Shown here: positions 1-4,545 of the stretch, one piece after another
Position numbering within the stretch: position 1 is the stretch's first letter
Layout: the number at the start of each line of letters is the position of its first letter
Assembly: GCA_015486915.1 (NCBI GenBank)
Contig: WFQS01000184.1
Span: forward strand, 1 to 6,412
DNA length: 6,412 bases
Origin: Desulfobacteraceae bacterium
GTDB taxonomy: Bacteria; Desulfobacterota; Desulfobacteria; Desulfobacterales; Desulfobacteraceae
Direction: 5' to 3'
Made by a program: the position numbers and the translations under genes
Notes under the pieces: model-generated
Told to the model about the DNA's origin: nothing
Database searches by the model: none
What the model saw: only the letters and a program-made list of their open reading frames with translations

Positions 1-12
1 GCTTTTAGGTAT

Positions 13-181
13 CTTAGGATCGGAGATGAAATAAGTTGAACAGAAATAGCGCAGAATTCCGGTCCATGTACAAGGCGCATTAAAGGTTGCATACTCAACG
101 TATTCGGCCTTTGATGCAACGAAGTAGATGGGCCGGAAGACAAGCAATCTCGTTCAACTTATAAAATTTTCGATCCTTAAG
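13..181. repeat. Large imperfect inverted repeat, MITE-like
   Basis: Two arms of roughly 70-75 bases face each other around a centre near 87-107. The outer arm CTTAGGATCG (13-22) answers CGATCCTTAAG (171-181). ATAAGTTGAAC (31-41) is the exact reverse complement of GTTCAACTTAT (152-162). TTCCGGTCCATGTAC (57-71) matches the complement of 124-138 with two changes, and GCATTAAAGG (77-86) matches the complement of 108-117 with one change. The centre has an alternative pairing, GTTGCAT with ATGCAAC. There is no transposase and no open frame inside. The structure fits a non-autonomous mobile element or the remnant of one. It could instead be a long structured RNA. No target-site duplication is evident, and the left flank is cut by the window edge. 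Confidence 0.7.
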
Positions 182-217
182 CAGTGACTGAACAAAAAAC
201 ATGGCTGTTACAATCAT

Positions 218-234
218 AAGCTCCCTTGGAGCTT
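218..234. repeat. Short perfect hairpin AAGCTCC-CTT-GGAGCTT
   Basis: A 7-bp perfect stem with a 3-base loop lies in the gene-free leader region. It is not followed by a T-run on either strand, so a classical intrinsic terminator is unlikely. It could be an operator or simply a small palindrome. No partner gene can be assigned. Confidence 0.35.
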
Positions 235-260
235 CCTAATTACAAAGTGGATAATGTTTT

Positions 261-306
261 TGGACAAATCTGGACAAAACCAGATCTGCCTCATGGTCGT
301 TTTATA
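261..306 (+). repeat. Degenerate copy of the dispersed structured repeat (copy D)
   Basis: The 3' part GCCTCATGGTCGTTTTAT (288-305) resembles the conserved end CGGCCTCATGGCCGTTAT of the full copies. It is preceded by a perfect 6-bp hairpin ATCTGG-ACAAAA-CCAGAT (268-285), which takes the place of the variable inner hairpin of the full copies. The 5' AGAATC hairpin and the left arm of the outer stem are not clearly preserved (TTTTTGGAC at 258-266 may be a decayed version). A still weaker echo of the 3' end, ACATGGCTGTTACAA, occurs near 199-213. Confidence 0.5.
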
Positions 307-321
307 AAAAAGAGCTCGCTT

Positions 322-350
322 TTGACAAAGTAACAAAAGTTCTTTTTATG
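322..350 (+). promoter_or_regulatory. Sigma70-like promoter for the 434 microprotein gene
   Basis: A consensus -35 box TTGACA (322-327) is followed after 17 bases by TTTATG (345-350), a moderate -10 box; TATGTT at 347 is an alternative. Transcription would start near 355-358, almost exactly at the first base of repeat copy A. The repeat would then be the 5' leader of the mRNA for the small membrane protein that begins at 434. Confidence 0.5.
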
Positions 351-353
351 TTC

Positions 354-415
354 GTCAAAATCTCTGATTTTTTGAAGCACTGTAACGCAGTTCAGCTCGG
401 CTTCATGGCCGTTAT
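354..415 (+). repeat. Dispersed structured repeat, copy A (5' leader of microprotein gene)
   Basis: This full copy of a ~62-nt element begins GTCAAAATC and ends CATGGCCGTTAT. Hairpin 1 is AAAATC-TCT-GATTTT (357-371). The outer stem of hairpin 2 is GAAGC (374-378) with GCTTC (400-404), enclosing ACTG-TAACG-CAGT (379-391). Relative to copies B and C, one pair in each stem changed from G-C to A-T on both sides (AGAATC/GATTCT and GAGGC/GCCTC there), so pairing is kept. A competing hairpin, CGGC (398-401) with GCCG (408-411), would disrupt hairpin 2. The element ends 4 nt before the ribosome binding site AAAGGA (420-425), so the fold could influence translation of the downstream gene. That regulatory role is inference, because other copies have no gene directly downstream. 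Confidence 0.75.
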
Positions 416-433
416 ATTGAAAGGATATTTAAT

Positions 434-589
434 ATGGAAGAAACAATTCTACTCTTTATTTTTTTAGGCGTATATATTCTTGCGCAGGTCTATATTCTAC
501 CCAAAATGGGTATATCCACCTGAATGAGAAATTCCTGCCAGGTGGCAGACAAAAAAACCAAAAAACAGGATAAAAAAATAGACAAATAG
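434..589 (+). CDS. Candidate 51-residue membrane selenoprotein (in-frame UGA as Sec30)
   Basis: The ATG at 434 has a good ribosome binding site, AAAGGA, 8 bases upstream. The first 29 codons encode one hydrophobic helix (about residues 4-22) followed by a juxtamembrane LPKMGIST segment. Codon 30 is TGA (521-523). The frame then continues for 21 codons to TAG at 587: residues M-R-N-S-C, then a Lys-rich hydrophilic tail (ADKKTKKQDKKIDK). Read through, this gives a single-pass protein with a basic, presumably cytoplasmic tail and a U-x4-C pair just below the membrane. Sixteen bases after the TGA lies a SECIS-like hairpin. If TGA is a stop, the product is only a 29-residue hydrophobic peptide. 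The function is unknown; a thiol/selenol redox or metal-binding role is only suggested by Sec30 and Cys35. No Sec machinery is visible in this window. Confidence 0.6.
524..550 (+). promoter_or_regulatory. Bacterial SECIS-like hairpin after in-frame TGA
   Basis: The stem CTGCC (535-539) pairs with GGCAG (544-548) around the loop AGGT (540-543). T533-A549 can extend the stem across a bulged C534. The loop begins 17 nt after the TGA, with 16 bases between. In E. coli fdhF the SelB-binding apical loop is AGGUCU at nearly the same distance, with a bulged U in the stem, so position, loop start and stem type agree. The hairpin is short, and an AGGT tetraloop closed by G-C pairs could occur by chance, so this supports but does not prove recoding. 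Confidence 0.55.
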
Positions 590-631
590 GAATCTTACAC
601 CAGCAAAAATGCCGCATTCATAAAGCATTGC

Positions 632-1711
632 CTATTTTTCTAAAAATCTTATCCTTTTTGATACTTCGGATGTTAAAAAAAGAACTCTTTGCGCGGACTT
701 GAAATCAATTGATCCTGTTCCGCAACTTGGTGTAACAAAGGACTGTTCTATAACCATATCCCTTGAAATTCCAAGCTTAGTAACGGCATCTATCTGCCCT
801 GACAATTTTTCAAAAAGACTTTCTTCTGTTTCCCTGTCAATATCGTCTTTACTGGATGTCGGTACTATACCCCAGGCGAGGATTCCTCCCCGTTTCATAT
901 AAGTTTTTATCTTTTCCGGATAGAGCATGAATTTATCAAAAAAAGAATATGCATCAAAACTTATAATATCGAGTTCAGAGTCAAGGAGTAAATCCCATTC
1001 AGTATTGGCGCACACATGAACACCTGCAAGCCCTTTTTCATCATGAACGGGTTTAACAACTTCATGAAGGGCCGATTTTACGTCCTGCTTTGTAATGGTA
1101 ATAAAGGCAGAACTGCCAAACCCTGCAAGTCCGGGCTCATCAAAAAATATAATAGGCAGATATCCCCGTAAGGCAAACTGCTCTGCCTGCCATTTTCCGT
1201 TCATGGCAAGGTGTTTTATAGCTGCATCTTTTATCTGATCATTGTAAAATATTGCCCTGCCGTTCTCATCGCATACACCAGTGGCAAATGTCACAGGTCC
1301 GGATACCTGCCCCTTTAAAGCTGTAAATTGTTTTATTTGGGATAATGCATCGATCTGCCGTAAAAACTCATAAAAACCCTTGCCTGCCTTATGGGTCAGG
1401 GTAAATCTTGATCCGGCAAGGTCTGCCCCTGATTCTGTTACGGCAAGATAATCTTCGTAGAATTTCAGATACTCTTCATCAAAATTATCCTTTGAAGTGT
1501 CAATGAACAATTTACCTTCAGGTGATTCCGTAAAACCGGGGATTCCCGGAAGGAACTGCGCCATCATTCCCTCTTCCCTGTAAAGTGGAAGCTGGGGCCA
1601 CAGAGGAATTTCAGGAGTATACTCAAGGATCAGCTCAGCTGCTTTTTTATGATCCTTCATTGGCAGACTTCCTATGAGAAGGGGAAGGGCATTTGCTTTA
1701 AAACCGGACAT
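632..1711 (-). CDS. MetE C-terminal-like (UROD/MetE superfamily) zinc methyltransferase
   Basis: This 359-residue protein matches the catalytic half of cobalamin-independent methionine synthase in length and motifs, and lacks the N-terminal duplicate domain of full MetE (about 750 residues). Visible marks are GSLP near the N-terminus (14-17), a QVSGPVTFATG strand (135-145), FFDEPGL (189-195), a HVC motif (H232, C234) and a C-terminal TPSCGTG (C330). In MetE, His-x-Cys, a downstream Glu and a distal Cys bind the zinc that activates the thiol substrate. Here the Glu position appears to be Asp253 (IISFDAY). Short MetE-like proteins in anaerobes may take methyl groups from corrinoid donors instead of folate, but the substrate cannot be read from sequence. 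The ATG is preceded by GGAGG 7 bases upstream. The gene follows typA by 47 bp on the same strand, probably co-transcribed. Confidence 0.8.
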   Translation of the reverse strand: MSGFKANALPLLIGSLPMKDHKKAAELILEYTPEIPLWPQLPLYREEGMMAQFLPGIPGFTESPEGKLFIDTSKDNFDEEYLKFYEDYLAVTESGADLAGSRFTLTHKAGKGFYEFLRQIDALSQIKQFTALKGQVSGPVTFATGVCDENGRAIFYNDQIKDAAIKHLAMNGKWQAEQFALRGYLPIIFFDEPGLAGFGSSAFITITKQDVKSALHEVVKPVHDEKGLAGVHVCANTEWDLLLDSELDIISFDAYSFFDKFMLYPEKIKTYMKRGGILAWGIVPTSSKDDIDRETEESLFEKLSGQIDAVTKLGISRDMVIEQSFVTPSCGTGSIDFKSAQRVLFLTSEVSKRIRFLEK

Positions 1712-1758
1712 TATAATTCCTCCTTTTTTTAATAAAAAACTCCGGGGTCTATCTAAAT

Positions 1759-3573
1759 TTAACTGCGGTATCTCTGCTGCTTTGACAGTATTTTCTTTCT
1801 GAGTCTTATACTTTTCGGAGTCACCTCCACAAGTTCATCCGATCTGATGAAACTTAAAGCATGTTCAAGGGTCAAAGGCTTTACAGGCGAACATATTGTT
1901 GCTTCATCCTTGCCCGAAGCCCTCATGTTTGTGAGTTTTTTCTCCTTACAGGGATTTACGTTAATATCCTTATCTTTACTGTGTTCTCCTATGATCATCC
2001 CCTCATATACAAGTGTCCCCGGAGTTATCATGAGTCTTCCCCTCGGCTCGAGGTTGTATAGGGCATATGGCACGCCTTTACCCTGTCTGTCACTTACAAT
2101 TGATCCTGTCCTTCTTGTGGGAAATTCCCCTCTGTAAGGTTCAAAACCTGAAAAAATGGAATTCATGATACCTGTTCCCTTGGTATCCGTTAAAAATTCA
2201 TCTCTGTATCCGATGAGTGAGCGGGCAGGCGCTGAAAATTCCATATTCACACGGCCCCTGGTATTAACAAGATTCACCAGTCTTGCCTTTCTTATGGATA
2301 ATTTTTCCGTCACAACTCCTGTAAACGCCTCGTCACAATCAACGTATAATTTTTCAATGGGCTCCAGTTTTTCTCCGTTTTCTCCCTGTTTGTAGATCAC
2401 CTGGGGCCTGCCAACGCATAATTCAAATCCCTCCCTGCGCATGGTTTCCACAAGAATCGCCATCTGGAATTCACCTCTTCCCTTTACAACAAATGAATCC
2501 TTTGAAGCTGTGTTGTCAACTGAAATTGCAACATTGATTAAAGCCTCTTTTTCAAGACGCTCGCGAATTCTGCTGGACTGAACATATTTTCCCTCAAGCC
2601 CTGCAAAAGGAGAATTTGAAATCGTAAATGTCATGGAAACAGTGGGTTCATCCACAGTGATGCGTGGAAGAGCCTTGGGATGTTCCTTAGTGCAGATGGT
2701 GTCTCCTATTTCAAAGGCATCTGTGCCGGAAACAACTGCTATATCTCCCGGATCAACATGTTCAGTTGTCTGTAGCGCAGCACCTTTGTAAGTATGAAGA
2801 CTTGACACCTTTATATGCTCAGGCTTTCCGTGTTTTCCAATGACAACAAGTTCATCCCTTGAACTTACCTCGCCATTTGCTATTTTTCCAATGGCAAGCC
2901 TTCCGGTATAGTCAGAATGTCCAAGATCCGAAACCAGCATCTGAAATGGCTCATCAGGATCAAATAAGGGTGGCGGAAATTCACTGAGAATGGTGTCAAA
3001 AAGTGGGACAAGGTTGTCTGATTCATCCTCAAGTTCATGTTTTGCAATCCCCTGTTTCCCCACGGCATACAGCACAGGAAAATCGATCTGATCATCCGTT
3101 GCATCAAGGTCAATGAAAAGATCATATATCTCGTCAAGCACCTCCATGACTCTTGCATCGGGGCGGTCAATTTTGTTAACCACAACAATTATTTTTAATC
3201 CTGCCTGCAGCGCTTTTTTAAGAACAAAGCGGGTCTGGGGCAGAGGGCCCTCGGATGCATCCACAAGGAGTATGGCTCCGTCCACCATGGACAGAGCTCT
3301 TTCCACCTCAGCACCGAAATCAGCATGGCCCGGGGTATCGAGAATATTAATTTTAATATCTTTCCATGTAACTGAACAATTTTTTGCAGAGATTGTGATT
3401 CCCCTTTCCTTTTCCAGATCCATGGAATCCATGATTCTTTCATCCACCACCTTGCCCTGCCTGAACGTACCGCTCTGTTTGAACATAGCGTCAACAAGTG
3501 TTGTCTTGCCATGGTCAACGTGTGCAATAATTGCAATATTTCGTATTTCACTGTTCTCAGCTTTTTTCTTCAT
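1759..3573 (-). CDS. typA: Ribosome-associated translational GTPase TypA/BipA
   Basis: This 604-residue translation-factor GTPase is close to E. coli BipA (607). It binds the 70S ribosome and supports ribosome assembly and stress or low-temperature growth. All GTPase motifs are present: AHVDHGKTT (G1, residues 17-25), RGITI (G2), DTPGHADF (G3), NKID (G4), and a divergent G5 region YAVGKQGIA where many members have YASALNG. An EF-Tu-like domain II follows, then an EF-G domain III/V-like part with GRGEFQMAILVETMRREGFE, then the TypA-specific C-terminal domain (ARSLIGYRDEFLTDTKGTG, GKDEATICSP) and a basic tail. I start at the ATG at 3573, with AAAAGGA 5 bases upstream. A GTG at 3603 would add ten residues (MLPFKLKRTE) that the family lacks, and it has no ribosome binding site. 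The downstream neighbour is the MetE-like gene. Confidence 0.95.
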   Translation of the reverse strand: MKKKAENSEIRNIAIIAHVDHGKTTLVDAMFKQSGTFRQGKVVDERIMDSMDLEKERGITISAKNCSVTWKDIKINILDTPGHADFGAEVERALSMVDGAILLVDASEGPLPQTRFVLKKALQAGLKIIVVVNKIDRPDARVMEVLDEIYDLFIDLDATDDQIDFPVLYAVGKQGIAKHELEDESDNLVPLFDTILSEFPPPLFDPDEPFQMLVSDLGHSDYTGRLAIGKIANGEVSSRDELVVIGKHGKPEHIKVSSLHTYKGAALQTTEHVDPGDIAVVSGTDAFEIGDTICTKEHPKALPRITVDEPTVSMTFTISNSPFAGLEGKYVQSSRIRERLEKEALINVAISVDNTASKDSFVVKGRGEFQMAILVETMRREGFELCVGRPQVIYKQGENGEKLEPIEKLYVDCDEAFTGVVTEKLSIRKARLVNLVNTRGRVNMEFSAPARSLIGYRDEFLTDTKGTGIMNSIFSGFEPYRGEFPTRRTGSIVSDRQGKGVPYALYNLEPRGRLMITPGTLVYEGMIIGEHSKDKDINVNPCKEKKLTNMRASGKDEATICSPVKPLTLEHALSFIRSDELVEVTPKSIRLRKKILSKQQRYRS

Positions 3574-3605
3574 TTCTGTCCTTTTTAATTTAAATGGGAG
3601 CACAT

Positions 3606-3658
3606 AAATATCAATGGCAAAATAAAAAAGATGCTTTTTTATTTTGCCATTGATATTT
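3606..3658. repeat. Perfect 25-bp inverted repeat upstream of typA
   Basis: The arm at 3606-3630 is the exact reverse complement of 3634-3658, with a loop of only ATG (3631-3633). The stem is AT-rich with one GGC/GCC block. It lies 32 bp upstream of the typA ATG, so on the minus strand it would form a hairpin in the typA leader. No GC-rich stem plus U-tract arrangement is present beyond the palindrome, so a standard terminator for either strand is doubtful. It may be a cruciform, a regulator site, or a recent inverted duplication. Confidence 0.85.
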
Positions 3659-3704
3659 GCATATTTGTATAAGCATATTCAATATAAAATATATAGAACC
3701 AGTT

Positions 3705-3733
3705 AAAATACAGCCTGTGATATATAAAATCAA
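3705..3733 (-). promoter_or_regulatory. Possible typA promoter
   Basis: On the minus strand, TTGATT (complement of 3728-3733) is followed after 17 bases by TATTTT (complement of 3705-3710). Each box matches four of six consensus bases. Transcription would start near 3698, giving a ~125-nt leader that contains the 25-bp palindrome. The surrounding 3659-3812 is strongly AT-rich, so promoter-like boxes are expected by chance. I see no other feature in that stretch. Confidence 0.3.
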
Positions 3734-3812
3734 GAACAATCTAAAAAAAACACCTTTAAAATTGATAAACTGTGGAATAAAGATTTTTCAGTTAATAAAA
3801 ATAAAAAAGTCT

Positions 3813-3842
3813 TTGACAAATATAATTATATTAAACTATATT
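3813..3842 (+). promoter_or_regulatory. Strong-looking sigma70 promoter in gene-free region
   Basis: TTGACA (3813-3818), an 18-base spacer and TATATT (3837-3842) make a near-consensus promoter. The start would fall near 3849, about 10 bases before the GAGCGCTC site at 3860 and 100 bases before repeat copy B. No protein-coding frame follows until 4417 or 4546. The transcript would therefore be a non-coding RNA or a very long leader for the membrane-protein gene. Confidence 0.5.
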
Positions 3843-3858
3843 TTTCACGCTCATAGAG

Positions 3859-3873
3859 TGAGCGCTCGTTAGT
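3859..3873. promoter_or_regulatory. Operator-like site TGAGCGCTCGTTAGT
   Basis: The perfect 8-bp palindrome GAGCGCTC (3860-3867) sits just downstream of the predicted start of the 3813 promoter, where a repressor would block transcription. Its extended form TGAGCGCTCG recurs in opposite orientation at 4130-4139. GAGCGCTC-centred dyads are typical of TetR-family operators, but no TetR gene is visible here, so the regulator is an inference. The outer arms are weakly symmetrical. Confidence 0.4.
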
Positions 3874-3948
3874 TTAATAAAACAACTATAGAAAATTATT
3901 GCTTTTATAAGAAAGTATTTGTAAAACAACGTGTAACTTTCATTTTTA

Positions 3949-4010
3949 GTCAGAATCTTTGATTCTTTGAGGCAATCCGGGCAAATCCCGGTCGGCCTCA
4001 TGGCCGTTAT
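3949..4010 (+). repeat. Dispersed structured repeat, copy B
   Basis: Full copy on the plus strand. Hairpin 1 is AGAATC-TTT-GATTCT (3952-3966). The outer stem of hairpin 2 is GAGGC (3969-3973) with GCCTC (3995-3999), enclosing CCGGG-CAAAT-CCCGG (3977-3991). The competing hairpin CGGCC-TCAT-GGCCG (3993-4006) shares the right arm of hairpin 2, so the two cannot form together. The 5' 25 bases and the 3' 18 bases are identical to copy C on the other strand, while the inner hairpin differs completely in sequence but is still paired. No gene starts within 400 bases downstream. Confidence 0.8.
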
Positions 4011-4101
4011 AAATTAAGTATTAAAAAGCATCACCCGTACATTAAGTTTCGATTTTACCTTTATCAATAATTAACATTAGCGCAGAAAATCGCAAAGCAA
4101 T

Positions 4102-4119
4102 GCATAAAAAAGTTTATGC
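4102..4119. repeat. Short hairpin GCATAAA-AAAG-TTTATGC
   Basis: A 7-bp perfect inverted repeat with a 4-base loop lies in the 200-bp spacer between repeat copies B and C, directly beside the operator-like dyad at 4126. It may be a second operator half or a small RNA hairpin. Apart from this hairpin and the dyad I recognise nothing in 4011-4210: no frame longer than about 15 codons has a start. Confidence 0.35.
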
Positions 4120-4125
4120 GTCACC

Positions 4126-4143
4126 TGACCGAGCGCTCAGTAA
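4126..4143. promoter_or_regulatory. Operator-like dyad TGACCGAGCGCTCAGTAA
   Basis: This 18-bp dyad has seven of nine symmetrical positions and is centred on GAGCGCTC (4131-4138). It contains the 10-base string shared in inverted orientation with the site at 3859. Size and core resemble operators of TetR-family repressors, including those for lipid or efflux genes. The cognate regulator is not in the window. Two such sites about 270 bp apart flanking repeat copy B could allow co-operative or looped repression, which is speculative. Confidence 0.45.
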
Positions 4144-4210
4144 CTGACATATGTAATTCGAAAACTGGTTCAGCATACCGGGCTTCTGTCCGGATTTCAA
4201 ACTGTATTTT

Positions 4211-4272
4211 ATAACGGCCATGAGGCCGAGATGGATACTCTCATACAGCCTCAAAGAATCAAAGATTCTGAC
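4211..4272 (-). repeat. Dispersed structured repeat, copy C (inverted relative to B)
   Basis: Full copy read on the minus strand. The hairpin AGAATC-TTT-GATTCT maps to 4255-4269, the outer stem GAGGC/GCCTC to 4248-4252 and 4222-4226, and the competing hairpin CGGCC-TCAT-GGCCG to 4215-4228. The variable interior (4227-4247) can form GAGA-TCTC pairing and shares no sequence with the interior of copy B. It lies in inverted orientation 200 bp from copy B, so a transcript through both could fold into one long duplex. The element stops at the same conserved ends as the other copies. Confidence 0.8.
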
Positions 4273-4301
4273 AAAAAATAGGCCGTAAGCGCGTAGCCAA
4301 T

Positions 4302-4321
4302 GAATGTAATAATTTACATTC
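4302..4321. promoter_or_regulatory. Palindrome GAATGTAA-TAAT-TTACATTC
   Basis: Perfect 8-bp arms around a 4-base centre, about 225 bp upstream of the 402-residue membrane-protein gene. Its size and symmetry fit a dimeric regulator site, and GTAA-N4-TTAC resembles no regulator I can name with certainty. Together with the AT-rich stretch that follows, it marks the likely regulatory region of that gene. Confidence 0.4.
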
Positions 4322-4416
4322 TATTTCATATTAAAAAACAATAACCATTTTAACAAAAAAAGGAGGATTAACGGGAAAAAGGAAAAATTAGGAAAAAAGC
4401 TGACTATAATAAGATA

Positions 4417-4491
4417 ATGGGATCATCCATGAAAGCCTTACAGACAGATGTAATTTTCTGGCTTTTATTCTTCATTATACTTGCACATTAA
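4417..4491 (+). CDS. Possible 24-residue single-helix membrane peptide
   Basis: ATG at 4417 (or an internal ATG at 4429 giving 20 residues) encodes MGSSMKALQTDVIFWLLFFIILAH and ends at TAA 4489-4491. The peptide is a short polar N-terminus with one Lys and one hydrophobic helix. It ends 54 bp before the large membrane-protein gene on the same strand and in the same frame. Neither start has a convincing ribosome binding site. A strong AGGAGG at 4361-4366 is about 50 bases too far upstream and has no usual start codon after it. I do not recognise the peptide. Small helix proteins preceding membrane-complex genes are known, but this may equally be a chance frame in the leader. Confidence 0.3.
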   Translation: MGSSMKALQTDVIFWLLFFIILAH

Positions 4492-4545
4492 GGTATTAAG
4501 GTCATCAAAGGTACAATTAACCATTTTTTTCAACAAGGAGGAATT

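Noticed and set aside
354..415. CRISPR array from the repeated sequences
   Set aside because: The copies are far apart, in both orientations, with variable interiors inside the element and not regular spacers between repeats; no cas genes are present.
604..640. Possible terminator AATGC..GCATT followed by ATTTTTC after the microprotein gene
   Set aside because: The stem is only about 5 bp with a 12-base loop, and it overlaps the end of the MetE-like gene; too weak to call.
3574..3603. GTG start at 3603 for typA
   Set aside because: It would add ten residues absent from the family, with no Shine-Dalgarno site. The ATG at 3573 has AAAAGGA at proper spacing and gives the family length.
3113..3607. 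164-codon plus-strand frame opposite typA
   Set aside because: It is the antisense shadow of the strongly conserved GTPase domain of typA; the Ser/Thr/Leu-rich product has no start signal or recognisable motif.
3657..3872. 71-codon open frame on the plus strand in the AT-rich spacer
   Set aside because: It overlaps the palindrome, has no ribosome binding site, and its composition (Ile/Lys/Asn-rich) is what AT-rich non-coding DNA gives by chance.
3949..4272. Copies B and C as terminal inverted repeats of one ~324-bp mobile element
   Set aside because: Copy A occurs alone elsewhere in the window, so the repeating unit is the single ~62-nt element; the interior has no transposase and no target duplication.
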